Assembly (NCBI GenBank): GCA_016795155.1
Contig: JAEUIE010000028.1
Span: 1 to 64,000, forward strand
Reading direction: 5' to 3'
Length of the DNA stretch: 64,000 bases
From: Planctomycetia bacterium
GTDB lineage: Bacteria > Planctomycetota > Planctomycetia > Gemmatales > HRBIN36
Part shown: one piece after another, positions 8,866 through 16,902 of the stretch
How positions within the stretch are numbered: position 1 is the stretch's first letter
How the letters are laid out: every line of letters starts with the position of its first letter
Notes under the pieces: model-generated
Databases searched by the model: none
Told to the model about the DNA's origin: nothing
What the model saw: the letters and a program-made list of their open reading frames with translations, nothing else
Program-made: the position numbers and the translations under genes

Positions 8866-9927
8866 CTAATTTGTATCTGATTCGGTTAGGCCGAATTCCT
8901 GCATCTTTTTGTGAAGGGTATTGCGGTTGATGCCTAATCGAGTGGCTGCCTTGGTCTGTATTCCTTCGCATTCTTTGAGTACTTGCTGAATCAATTCCTT
9001 TTCCACACCGCCAACTAGATGATCATACAGCGTAGTCGATGAACTACGTGGAGCCTGCAGGCCTGTCTGAATTAATCGTTGAATCTGGTCATCCAAGCTG
9101 GCAGCTTCTTTCTTTCCGGTGCGAAGCTGTCGTTGTCCCAGCTTGGAATTGGGAGTCAGTAAGTCCAATGTTATGATAGGCGTCTGGGCAAGTACCACGG
9201 CCCGCTCCACAGTGTGTTCGAGTTCACGAACATTACCAGGCCAGCGGTGTGACAACAACCACTCCATGGCCTTCGGCTCAATTTCCTGAATGGTCTTGCG
9301 ATTTTCCTGGGAGTACTTTTTGACAAAATGATCTATCAGCAGGGAAGTATCTTCAGGTCGGCTTCGCAGTGGCGGAAGATAAACGGGCACAACATTCAGA
9401 CGATAGTACAAGTCTTCGCGAAAGCGATGTGCATCTACTTCATCTTCCAGATGCTGGTTGGTGGCTGCTACCACGCGAACATCGACACGTATGGTTCTGC
9501 TTTCGCCAACGCGCTCAAATTCTCTTTCCTGCAAGACCCGGAGTAGTTTAACCTGCAACTTGGGGCTCATGCTGCTGATTTCATCGAGAAAGATGGTGCC
9601 GGTATGTGCAGCTTCGAATCGGCCTGTTTTATTATCCAATGCACCAGTAAACGCACCTTTGACATGACCAAACAGTTCGCTTTCAAGCAACCCTTCGCTA
9701 AGCGCTCCACAGTTCACACGAATGTAGGGTCCATCCACTCGAGGGCTATAGAGATGTATAGCTCGGGCCATCAGTTCCTTGCCAGTGCCTGTTTCTCCCA
9801 CCAGCAAAACACTGGAACGTGACGGAGCGACTTGCCTGATGCGTTCCGCAACCGACTGCATGACGGGGCTTTGCCCGACGATATTGTTGAGATGAAATGG
9901 CACTGACTGATTCGATGAACTGGACAT
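8866..9927 (-). CDS. Sigma-54-dependent transcriptional activator without a receiver domain
   Basis: The product has 353 residues. An AAA+ sigma-54 interaction domain occupies about residues 12-240: Walker A GETGTGKE, GAFTGA loop (contacts sigma-54), Walker B TIFLDEISSM, and the Arg-finger region. A Fis-type helix-turn-helix follows at about 310-350 (QTKAATRLGINRNTLHKKM). No N-terminal receiver, GAF or PAS domain is present, because the AAA+ core starts almost at once, so activity must be set by expression, a partner or the ligand state of the core, as in PspF-like activators. No sigma-54 (-24/-12) promoter is evident beside it. The ATG at 9927 has no clear ribosome-binding site. Confidence 0.93.
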   Translation of the reverse strand: MSSSSNQSVPFHLNNIVGQSPVMQSVAERIRQVAPSRSSVLLVGETGTGKELMARAIHLYSPRVDGPYIRVNCGALSEGLLESELFGHVKGAFTGALDNKTGRFEAAHTGTIFLDEISSMSPKLQVKLLRVLQEREFERVGESRTIRVDVRVVAATNQHLEDEVDAHRFREDLYYRLNVVPVYLPPLRSRPEDTSLLIDHFVKKYSQENRKTIQEIEPKAMEWLLSHRWPGNVRELEHTVERAVVLAQTPIITLDLLTPNSKLGQRQLRTGKKEAASLDDQIQRLIQTGLQAPRSSSTTLYDHLVGGVEKELIQQVLKECEGIQTKAATRLGINRNTLHKKMQEFGLTESDTN

Positions 9928-10555
9928 GTAGTCATGATATATCGGAACCGCTGATTGCTAGGCTATTGCATGATGAATCCTGCTCAAGGAGCTGACGGCC
10001 ATGCTTTCAATATGCGTGCTAACATCCATTTCTCTTTGTGGTTAAGTGCTGCAGGACATCATCCTGCGAGTTGTGTGCAGCAAGATGCAAGCTCAGACAC
10101 CGACCTTTCAGGGGATGGGTAGATTTTGAAACGCTTTGGAATCCACTACTTTCGCCAACTTACCAGTTTGTTATGTCATTTTTTCAAAATGATGATTCTG
10201 ACAGGATTTAGGTCACATTGCTCTCGACAGAAAAGAAGTGATGTATTATGTGCCCCTCGCTTGAAGGCTGCTGCAGGCGGGCGACGCTTCACTGGTGGGG
10301 ACAGGAAAGGCAACCGCTTTTTCTGAAGGAACCTTAAGGAGCGTGCCGATAAGTACGAGCAGCATCGTCGCGCACTGTGACGATATCGGGGTGTTGGAGC
10401 AAGCGGGGTTGGGCGCACGAGGCGCAAGCCTGGCGACGCCGGGGAATCGAGGGGCCAGGGACGGTCGACTCGGGGGAATTGATCGTCCTGCTACGGTTTT
10501 CTTGACTTCCTGTCATCGCACGCCCGCCCAGGCTCTCCTGCCTGGGGAGGAATGC
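9928..10555. other. 628-base region without a convincing gene; GC-rich leader of the sigma-factor gene
   Basis: This stretch separates the sigma-54 activator (minus) from the FliA-type sigma factor (plus). It contains a GCAGGA/TCCTGC hairpin at 10051-10067. The last ~290 bases turn strongly GC-rich, with several short stems and a CCCAGGC/GCCTGGG hairpin at 10527-10546 just before the start codon. A frame in phase with the sigma factor is open from 10295, but its translation is Gly/Arg/Ala-rich and unlike a sigma factor, so I regard it as a 5' leader. No riboswitch consensus was recognised. Confidence 0.5.
10527..10550 (+). promoter_or_regulatory. Hairpin overlapping the ribosome-binding site of the sigma-factor gene
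   Basis: Stem CCCAGGC (10527-10533) pairs perfectly with GCCTGGG (10540-10546) around the loop TCTCCT. The 3' strand shares its last three G residues with the Shine-Dalgarno GGGGAGG (10544-10550) that precedes the ATG at 10556. Folding would partly mask the ribosome-binding site, so translation may be controlled here. Confidence 0.45.
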
Positions 10556-11332
10556 ATGGTAACGCACGTAGAGCAGGACGTGGGACAACTCTGGCGAGAC
10601 TACCGCACGGAAGCCACGTTAGATCGACGTAATCGCCTGCTCGAGCATTACTTGCCACTCGTCAAGTACAATGCCGAACGCATCTGGGCACGATTGCCTG
10701 ATGGCGTGGAACTGGACGATCTTATCAGCGCGGGCACCTTTGGACTGCTGGATGCCATCGAAGCGTTTGATCTGGATCGTGGCGTCAAATTTGAAACCTA
10801 TTGTGTGCCCCGTATCCGTGGCGCGATGCTCGATGAACTTCGCACAATGGACTGGGTTCCTCGGCTGGTTCGCAGCAAAGCCAGCAAGCTGGAACATGCA
10901 CGAAAAGCACTGGAAGTAGCATTGGGCCGTCCACCGCGACCAGATGAACTGGCAGAAAAGATGGGCATGTCCATCGAAGACTTTGCCAAGCATGCCAATG
11001 AAGCCAGTGCCGTCGGCCTGGTAAGTCTGAATAAGAAGTGGTACGAAACTGATTCGTATAAGGATGTCCGCGAGATTGACATCCTGGAAGACAAGAAAGC
11101 GGAAGATCCAACCCACCGCATTCAGAATCGCGACATCATGAAACTGGTTACCCGTGGTCTCAGTCGCAATGAACGGCTCATCATCATTCTCTACTACTAT
11201 GAAGAGATGACGATGAAAGAAATCGGGCAGACGCTTGATCTATCCGAAAGCCGGGTCAGCCAGATGCATTCGAGCATCGTGAGCAGATTGCAAAACATGC
11301 TGGCATCACGACGGCCTGAGTTTTCGAACTGA
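10556..11332 (+). CDS. FliA/WhiG-family (sigma-28 type) RNA polymerase sigma factor
   Basis: The 258-residue product directs RNA polymerase to a specific promoter set. Region 2 is visible as LPLVKYNAERI, the ELDDLISAGTFGLLDAIEAFD block and RIRGAMLDELRTMDWVPR. Region 3 includes LGRPPRPDELAEKMGMS. Region 4 carries LSRNERLIIILYYYEEMTMKEIGQTLDLSESRVSQMHSSI with its helix-turn-helix. These blocks fit the FliA/WhiG branch well. The ATG at 10556 follows GGGGAGG by five bases. The frame is open further upstream, but only leader-like sequence lies there. No flagellar, sporulation or anti-sigma gene is nearby, so its regulon is unknown. A strong terminator follows. Confidence 0.93.
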   Translation: MVTHVEQDVGQLWRDYRTEATLDRRNRLLEHYLPLVKYNAERIWARLPDGVELDDLISAGTFGLLDAIEAFDLDRGVKFETYCVPRIRGAMLDELRTMDWVPRLVRSKASKLEHARKALEVALGRPPRPDELAEKMGMSIEDFAKHANEASAVGLVSLNKKWYETDSYKDVREIDILEDKKAEDPTHRIQNRDIMKLVTRGLSRNERLIIILYYYEEMTMKEIGQTLDLSESRVSQMHSSIVSRLQNMLASRRPEFSN

Positions 11333-11359
11333 CATAGACTAACTAAATGTGTAGTTTTA

Positions 11360-11395
11360 AGCCCATGCAATGCCTTGCATGGGCTTTTTCCTTTT
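11360..11395 (+). terminator. Rho-independent terminator of the sigma-factor gene
   Basis: An 11-bp perfect stem (AGCCCATGCAA / TTGCATGGGCT) with a TGCC loop is followed by TTTTTCCTTTT. It lies 28 bases after the sigma-factor stop codon. Confidence 0.9.
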
Positions 11396-11499
11396 ATTCT
11401 CATCATTGCATTTCAAATCCATCAAATGCCTGTTTGACGCTAGATCATACGCTATAATGCCACTGTCCTACCTTTAGTCCCTCCCTCCAAGGAACAGTC

Positions 11500-12930
11500 A
11501 TGAAAGTGCGCGCCTTGATGTGGACACTTATGTTAATCAGTGTTGCCACGTTTCCCCTCTCAGCACAGCAGCCGAAAGCTCTGCATCGCTCACCACTCGA
11601 TGATTACATCCACAAAGCCGACCCCGTATATGGCTGGGAAGTAATCAAATCCATTGATGGTGAAGCTGTAAAAACTACCATCATCAAACTGCGTTCCCAA
11701 AGCTGGCGGAATGAAAAAGAAGTCAACCGCACTGTGTGGGAACACGCGGTTGTCATCAGCAAGCCGAAAAAGCTGACCAGCAAGACGGCATTCCTGATGA
11801 TCGGCGGGGGCAGCAATGAACGCCCCATGCCAGACAAAGCCGACGTGATGACCTCCATGATCGCTGCCAGCACCGGCAGTATCGTGGTGGAATTGAAGAT
11901 GGTTCCCAATCAACCACTGATTTTCAACAACGATGGCGTGAAGCGCGTTGAAGATGATCTGCTCGGTTACGGCTGGGCCAAGTTCCTGGAAACCGGCGAC
12001 GCTACCTGGGTAGGCCGCCTGCCTATGGTCAAGAGTGCTGTTCGATGCATGGATTGCATTCAGGAATGGGCACAGAAGGAAGGCACACCTGTAGAAAAAT
12101 TTGTAGTTGCTGGCGGTTCCAAGCGAGGCTGGACTACCTGGCTGACTGGTGCTACCGATCCACGCGTGGAAGCGATTGTTCCCATCGTGATTGATGTGCT
12201 CAACAGCGCTGAATCGATCAAGCATCATGGCGAAGCGTATGGCTTCTGGGCCATGGCTATCGGCAACTATTACCAGCACAACATTCTGCAGCGACAGGAT
12301 CATCCACGCATGCAGGATCTTTACAAAATTGAAGACCCTCTTTCTTACAAGGATCGACTGACTCTTCCCAAGTATGTTGTGAATGCTGCAGGCGATCAGT
12401 TCTTCCTGCCTGATTCTTCCCAGTTCTATTACGACGAGCTGAAGGGCGAAAAGCTGCTCCGCTACGTTGCTAATGCTGATCACGGCCTTAAGGACAGCGA
12501 TGCACTGCAAAGCATTACTGCCTATCATCACATGGTGATTAATGGCAAGCCACGTCCTGAATATTCCTGGACGTTCGAGCAGGATGGCAGCATCAAGGTC
12601 AAATACAAGACCCCGCCGAGCAAAGTTGTTCTCTGGCAGGCCACCAATGCCAACACCCGCGATTTCCGTGTTGATACCATTGGCAAAGCCTACACCAGCA
12701 CTGAACTGAAGCAGGAAGCAGACGGTTCCTTCGTCGGCAAGATCACTCCTCCCGAAAAGGGCTGGACTGCGTTCTTTGTTGAACTCACTTACGATGTTGG
12801 TGCACCGTTCCCACTGAAGGTAACCACCAGCGTCCGCGTACTTCCTGATGTTCTGCCTCACAAAGGCGCTGATCTGAACAAGATGAAGTATGAAGGTGAA
12901 GTCTTCCCTGAGAAGATGAAAAAGCGATAA
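11500..12930 (+). CDS. PhoPQ-activated pathogenicity-related (PqaA-type) alpha/beta-hydrolase, secreted
   Basis: The product has 476 residues. It has a signal peptide (cleavage near LSAQQ, residue 22) and a PhoPQ_related family domain: LDDYIHKADPVYGWE, FLMIGGGSNERPMP and the nucleophile-type elbow VVAGGSKRGWTTW. The family has an alpha/beta-hydrolase fold, and in Salmonella the relative PqaA is under PhoPQ control and linked to peptide resistance. The substrate is unknown, and no PhoPQ gene is seen here. AAGGAA precedes the ATG at 11500 at good spacing. A -10-like TATAAT lies at 11453-11458, but the nearest TTGACG is only 13 bases upstream of it. A terminator follows at 12956. Confidence 0.88.
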   Translation: MKVRALMWTLMLISVATFPLSAQQPKALHRSPLDDYIHKADPVYGWEVIKSIDGEAVKTTIIKLRSQSWRNEKEVNRTVWEHAVVISKPKKLTSKTAFLMIGGGSNERPMPDKADVMTSMIAASTGSIVVELKMVPNQPLIFNNDGVKRVEDDLLGYGWAKFLETGDATWVGRLPMVKSAVRCMDCIQEWAQKEGTPVEKFVVAGGSKRGWTTWLTGATDPRVEAIVPIVIDVLNSAESIKHHGEAYGFWAMAIGNYYQHNILQRQDHPRMQDLYKIEDPLSYKDRLTLPKYVVNAAGDQFFLPDSSQFYYDELKGEKLLRYVANADHGLKDSDALQSITAYHHMVINGKPRPEYSWTFEQDGSIKVKYKTPPSKVVLWQATNANTRDFRVDTIGKAYTSTELKQEADGSFVGKITPPEKGWTAFFVELTYDVGAPFPLKVTTSVRVLPDVLPHKGADLNKMKYEGEVFPEKMKKR

Positions 12931-12955
12931 GACACGTATTTCTCAGAACTATCAG

Positions 12956-12990
12956 GCCGGGTTGAAGCTTTTTCAGCCCGGCTTTCTCGT
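12956..12990 (+). terminator. Rho-independent terminator
   Basis: Arms GCCGGGTTGAA (12956-12966) and TTCAGCCCGGC (12972-12982) form an 11-bp stem with one G-U pair and a five-base loop, followed by TTTCTCGTT. It sits 26 bases after the PhoPQ-related gene. Confidence 0.8.
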
Positions 12991-13144
12991 TGCTCCAGTT
13001 GATGTCTGACTGCATATTCAGCACGACAATTCCGATAATAACGATATTGATCAACCAGATCAGACGTTGAAGTAAACCGTTAGAGTCTGCCTGTCTTATC
13101 TGGCTCGCATTTTCGACTTATTCCTCAGAATACGTGGATTAGAA

Positions 13145-14407
13145 GTGAACTTGTCAAAAATGCAACGTCCGGAATTTCGTGTAAAGTTGTCTGTGATATC
13201 AGAATTATTCAAGTTGTTGACCATCAGACAGCCCGTCGGCTTGTTGCTGCTCATTTCGTTTCTTCTCACCACTTGCGGATGCCTGTTTCATAACAAACAG
13301 ATAAATTCTCCCACTGCTGCCGGGCTGGAATCCAACTCGCTTCGCGACCCCAACACGCTGAATGAACCGGTTGAAGATATGTACCGTTCGTTGATCAAGA
13401 AGCAAACAGCATACTATGAACATGCTAATTACAATGTCCTCTGCCTTTCGGGTGGCGGCTCTTATGGAGCCTATACCGTAGGCGTGCTGACAGGCTGGAC
13501 CCAGCGTGGCGACAGGCCCTGCTTCGATGTGGTAACAGGCATCAGTACCGGGGCTTTGATTGCACCGTTTGCCTTTTTAGGCTCTGCTTTTGACCCGACG
13601 ATCCTGAGTTTATACACCAATGTGGAAACCCGCGATATCTACCGGATCAAAGGACCTTGTGGCATATTAAGCGAATCATTTGCGACCAACAAACCACTGC
13701 GCAAGATGATGGATCAAATGGTTCATCCGGAACTGGTGCAGGCAGTTGCACGTGAACACCAGAAAGGCCGCAGGTTGTACATCGGCACAACCGAAGCCGA
13801 AGGGAAACGGTTTGTCGTCTGGGACATGGGAGCCATTGCCAGTCAGGGACGGCCTCAGGATATCGAATTGATGAAGGAAATCCTGCTTGCCTCCAGTGCT
13901 ATACCGGGAGTATTTCCTGCTGCCCGTATCCCGGTATACGTGAATGGCCAGTGCTTTCATGAAATGCATGTGGATGGCACGGTGTCGCAATCAGTATTCT
14001 TCAGGCCACCGGTGCAGGCCATTCAGCATCCCAAGCCTACCAATGTGTATGTGATTGTCGCTGGGAAACTGTATGCGGATTCAGCCAGCGTTTCGCCGAG
14101 TGCCATCAACATTGCTATTGAGAACCTGCAATCCTTCAGCTATGCCCATACGCGAGGCGATCTGGTTCGCATCTGGAGCATGTGCAGCATGGCTGGGTAT
14201 GGCTTCAAGCTGGCTGCCATCCCGCAGGATTGCCCAGCTCCCAAATCAATGACCGAGTTCAAACCGGAGGAAATGCAGAACCTGGTACAGTCTGCCGTTC
14301 GCCAGATGCTGTCGGGCACCGCATGGAGGAGTACACCACCCGGCAATGAGCCGGGCGAGGAACCGCTGCTGCGAACGACTAATGAATTGATCCACCTGCC
14401 CCGATAA
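13145..14407 (+). CDS. Patatin-like phospholipase, lipoprotein
   Basis: The product has 420 residues. A basic N-terminus and a hydrophobic helix end in a lipobox-like LLTTCGC (Cys near residue 46), pointing to membrane anchoring. The patatin domain has the oxyanion motif GGGSYGAY, nucleophile motif GISTG (Ser of the Ser-Asp dyad) and a later DGT (HVDGTVSQ) carrying the catalytic Asp. It should hydrolyse acyl ester bonds of phospholipids or lysophospholipids at the envelope. The start is GTG at 13145 or ATG at 13160. The latter still keeps the signal. Its stop codon directly abuts that of the convergent membrane-protein gene. Confidence 0.88.
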   Translation: MNLSKMQRPEFRVKLSVISELFKLLTIRQPVGLLLLISFLLTTCGCLFHNKQINSPTAAGLESNSLRDPNTLNEPVEDMYRSLIKKQTAYYEHANYNVLCLSGGGSYGAYTVGVLTGWTQRGDRPCFDVVTGISTGALIAPFAFLGSAFDPTILSLYTNVETRDIYRIKGPCGILSESFATNKPLRKMMDQMVHPELVQAVAREHQKGRRLYIGTTEAEGKRFVVWDMGAIASQGRPQDIELMKEILLASSAIPGVFPAARIPVYVNGQCFHEMHVDGTVSQSVFFRPPVQAIQHPKPTNVYVIVAGKLYADSASVSPSAINIAIENLQSFSYAHTRGDLVRIWSMCSMAGYGFKLAAIPQDCPAPKSMTEFKPEEMQNLVQSAVRQMLSGTAWRSTPPGNEPGEEPLLRTTNELIHLPR

Positions 14408-15292
14408 CTACCGCTGATAATACTTCAAATACGGATTTTCCGTTTCCTTCTTCTCTTCGACTGGTGTGTTGATTCTGGTTAACCACAACGAGAGTCCACC
14501 AACACCGAGGGCGAGTGTCAATCCCAGCAAGCCGTTGATCCAGTTGCGTTGACCGATAGCCGGCAACAGCATCAACAGCACACAGAGCGGACTTAACAGC
14601 AACAGGACACCGCTGGATATTGGCACTTCTGCAAACTGCTGACCTGAAACCAGTAAGCCCATCAAGGTTACTGCAAGGACTCCAGCGACAGCCTGCCAAG
14701 TGGTAAGTGGCCACTTGATGTGTATAAAAGCCAAAACGCCAAGCACAGCTCCAAATGCAACGCTGACCAGTCCCAAACTGGCGGAGCCACTCAATGTCAA
14801 CAGCGCCCCTGCCAAACCTGCAATCCCAGCCCAGGTTCCCAGCGATAACCAACTGATAGGCAAAGGCAACGAGAGCAATGTCCACAACAGTGTCAGAATA
14901 CTGGTGATGGCTGATACCCACATCCATCTGGGTTCTGCGACACTGGTTAATTGCCAGGCCAATGCTGAACTGACTCCGGCCCGACAGATAATCAGCAAGA
15001 TATGCTTCCATGCAGCTCTGGATGATCGCCAGAGTGTTTCCATCGGCACTACCAGCACGGCCAGCCAGGCAAAGTAATGAAGTCTGCGAGTTACATCGGC
15101 AGGCCACCAATCAGCTTGGCCGCGAAGCAGCCAGTCTGCTGCCGTCAAACTTCCGCATGCACCCATGGCAAGCAACATTGCCGACACGACAGGCCACTTT
15201 CGAAGCAAAACTGCCAGGATGTATCCCAGCAGCATAACGCCAACAGGAATCACCACCAGCTTCATGGCCATCGAACTTTCAAACGTGCTCAT
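14408..15292 (-). CDS. Polytopic membrane protein of unknown function
   Basis: The product has 294 residues and is almost entirely hydrophobic, with about eight or nine transmembrane helices starting at residue 10 and short polar loops. Trp/Leu-rich segments (WLLRGQADWWPADVTRRLHYFAWLAVL) suggest a small integral membrane protein. The last 20 residues are polar (NTPVEEKKETENPYLKYYQR). GAGAGGAA stands ahead of the ATG at 15292. No transporter signature was recognised. It is followed on the same strand by nothing closer than the convergent patatin gene, and YceI lies 30 bases upstream, so it may be co-transcribed with yceI. Confidence 0.7.
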   Translation of the reverse strand: MSTFESSMAMKLVVIPVGVMLLGYILAVLLRKWPVVSAMLLAMGACGSLTAADWLLRGQADWWPADVTRRLHYFAWLAVLVVPMETLWRSSRAAWKHILLIICRAGVSSALAWQLTSVAEPRWMWVSAITSILTLLWTLLSLPLPISWLSLGTWAGIAGLAGALLTLSGSASLGLVSVAFGAVLGVLAFIHIKWPLTTWQAVAGVLAVTLMGLLVSGQQFAEVPISSGVLLLLSPLCVLLMLLPAIGQRNWINGLLGLTLALGVGGLSLWLTRINTPVEEKKETENPYLKYYQR

Positions 15293-15322
15293 GGTGATTC
15301 CTCTCTATTACTTTGTTAGCGA

Positions 15323-15886
15323 TTACTTGCGAGCGCCTTCGACACTGATGAGCAGCCAAACGCTGTCTTCGAGCATTTCAGGCATGAACTTGATGCCGAA
15401 GTCGCTACGCTTGATGGTGAAGTTAGCTTCAAAGCCCTGTCGGTAATCCTTGAAAGGCGATTCGCCTTCTCCGGTTTTGGTCAGGGTGAAGGTGACGGGT
15501 TTGGTAACGCCGCACATGGTCAGGTCGCCAGTTACTTCAAACTTGCCACCTTCGACCGCTTTAACGCTGGTACTCTTGAAGGTGCTGGTAGGAAATTGCT
15601 TCACGTTGAAGAAATCTGGCCCTTTGAGATGCTTGTCGCGATCTGCACTGTTGGTATCGATGCTGTCCGTCTTTATTTCTACAGTCAGCGTGCTCTTACT
15701 GGCATCCGCAGAATCAATCAGGAAACTGCCTGAAATCTGGTTGAAACGGCCATAGGTATAGGAAACATTCAAATGCTTGATGCGAAACATCACGCTTGAA
15801 TGAATATTATCTACCGCGTATGGATTAAGCACAGCATCGGTTGCCGGGATAGGGGAAAGTAACAGCGAAGTCAATAATGCAATCAT
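15323..15886 (-). CDS. YceI-family periplasmic lipocalin-like protein
   Basis: The product has 187 residues from the ATG at 15886, which has AGGAGGTT four bases upstream. A start at 15922 would add 12 residues before the signal and lacks such a site. A signal peptide (ALLTSLLLSPIPATDA) is followed by the YceI domain: DNIHSSVMFRIKHLNVSYTYGRF, SADRDKHLKGPDFFNVKQFPTSTFKS and GDLTMCGVTKPVTF. YceI proteins form an extended beta barrel that binds isoprenoid-type lipids in the periplasm. The MarR-family gene lies 57 bases upstream on the same strand, a pairing that suggests MarR controls both. Confidence 0.92.
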   Translation of the reverse strand: MIALLTSLLLSPIPATDAVLNPYAVDNIHSSVMFRIKHLNVSYTYGRFNQISGSFLIDSADASKSTLTVEIKTDSIDTNSADRDKHLKGPDFFNVKQFPTSTFKSTSVKAVEGGKFEVTGDLTMCGVTKPVTFTLTKTGEGESPFKDYRQGFEANFTIKRSDFGIKFMPEMLEDSVWLLISVEGARK

Positions 15887-15943
15887 CTCTAACCTCCTGA
15901 GTAATGTTGCTGACAGGACCATTCCTGCAACAACCTGAACAAA

Positions 15944-16408
15944 CTATTCTGATCGAATGGCTTCCAGCAAATCGATCAGTGCCTGCAATTGCGATGCACT
16001 GAGCATCTTCAATTGTTCCTGGTGTTTTTTTCGAATTGGCTGATCCAGACTATCCAGCAGTTTCAAGCCTTTCGCTGTGATTCGCGTGGTGACGACTCGA
16101 CGATCAACTGTGGAGCGTTCCCGTTTTGCCAGGCCGGTTTTCTCCAGACGATCGAGCAGCCTGGTCAGATCAGGATCGTACGCGACCATTTGTTCTGCAA
16201 TGTCATTGCAGGAAACGCCAGCCTCGCCATGCCCGCGCAGAATACGGAGTACGTTATACTGGCTGCCGGTTATCCCCTTTTCCTTCATCAGGTTGATGAA
16301 AGATCGGGAAAGATGCTCTGCCGTCCGCATGATGTTGAGGTACACTTCCTCTTCGATCAGGTCGAACGGCTTCTTTTTGCATAACTCAACCTGTAATTTA
16401 CCAGCCAT
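15944..16408 (-). CDS. MarR-family transcriptional regulator
   Basis: The product has 154 residues. It has a winged helix-turn-helix at about residues 45-105: ITGSQYNVLRILRGHGEAGVSCNDIAEQMVAYDPDLTRLLDRLEKTGLAKRERSTVDRRVV with the wing TRITAKGL. The flanking helices would form the dimer. MarR proteins usually repress their own operon and are released by a small ligand. Here the operon is marR-yceI. No ribosome-binding site is obvious. An imperfect palindrome overlaps the region just upstream of the start (16418-16441). Confidence 0.93.
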   Translation of the reverse strand: MAGKLQVELCKKKPFDLIEEEVYLNIMRTAEHLSRSFINLMKEKGITGSQYNVLRILRGHGEAGVSCNDIAEQMVAYDPDLTRLLDRLEKTGLAKRERSTVDRRVVTTRITAKGLKLLDSLDQPIRKKHQEQLKMLSASQLQALIDLLEAIRSE

Positions 16409-16417
16409 ACAGGTATA

Positions 16418-16441
16418 TTATTCGTTATGAGGAATATTGTC
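16418..16441. promoter_or_regulatory. Possible MarR operator
   Basis: ATATTATTC and GAGGAATAT form an imperfect (7 of 9) inverted repeat spaced by GTTAT, directly upstream of the marR start codon. MarR proteins typically bind palindromes of about this size overlapping their own promoter, so this is a candidate autoregulatory site. The assignment is inference from position and symmetry. Confidence 0.35.
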
Positions 16442-16468
16442 AAGAGGAGTATTATTGCGATGCCGTGG

Positions 16469-16529
16469 AGCACGATTGTATCGTGCTATGCTCTCTGCAT
16501 CGGAAATTCCTTTCACGATGCAATCGTGA
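16469..16529. repeat. Two CACGAT-N3-ATCGTG palindromes
   Basis: Palindrome 1 (16469-16487) is AGCACGAT-TGT-ATCGTGCT. Palindrome 2 (16513-16529) is TCACGAT-GCA-ATCGTGA. Their centres are 43 bases apart, about four helical turns, and another CACGAT half-site lies at 16532. They occupy the gene-free stretch 16409-16614. They could be operator sites or a REP-like repeat. Confidence 0.6.
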
Positions 16530-16614
16530 CCCACGATCTACCGAACGATCGAATCCCACAACCAGCCTCGAGTGGCTGCAGCAACTGTGAGGATCAAGCC
16601 GGTCATCAGTAACA

Positions 16615-16902
16615 TCATGATGTGAGACGGATGATCATTTCACCACTGGGCAACCTGACGCCAGGATCGCTGATAGCCTGGCCGGCGACGAACAGAAACG
16701 GGCAAGCCGTTCGACCAGCGCTGCAGAGCGCGATGGGAATCTTTCCACGCTTCACGCCCAGCAAACCAGTCTTGCCATCTTCGGTAGCTTCGAAAGTGAT
16801 TTGAAAGCCAAGTCCATCGACATAAAACTGCCGGGCTGTTGCAAGGTAATCGACAGGAAGTATGGGGACGGCACGTTCCAAATCTTGCTCCGGAACAGAC
16901 AC
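16615..16902 (-). CDS. Short VOC/glyoxalase-superfamily protein, probably truncated
   Basis: The product has 95 residues and starts at a GTG that overlaps by one base the TAG stop of the gene upstream (TAGTG). The first half fits a VOC (bleomycin-resistance/glyoxalase) module: RAVPILPVDYLATARQFYVDGLGFQITFEATEDG. The second half is shorter than the ~120 residues usual for the family. After the FLFV strand, the stretch leading to the final DPDG-type strand and metal ligand appears missing (ending PSGEMIIRLTS). It may be a deletion derivative without activity. It is translationally coupled to the unknown gene at 16902-17495. Confidence 0.6.
   Translation of the reverse strand: MSVPEQDLERAVPILPVDYLATARQFYVDGLGFQITFEATEDGKTGLLGVKRGKIPIALCSAGRTACPFLFVAGQAISDPGVRLPSGEMIIRLTS

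Noticed and set aside
10176-10588. Small open frames on the minus strand in the sigma-factor leader
   Set aside because: They are Arg/Pro-rich, follow GC-rich composition and lack start signals. The sigma-factor start at 10556 explains the locus better.
11590-12861. 423-codon open frame antisense to the PhoPQ-related gene
   Set aside because: It is a shadow of the gene at 11500-12930, which has a signal peptide, a ribosome-binding site and family motifs.
16427-16612. Open frame of 61 codons in the marR upstream region
   Set aside because: It runs through the two palindromes, has no ribosome-binding site, and the translation has no clear composition of a protein.
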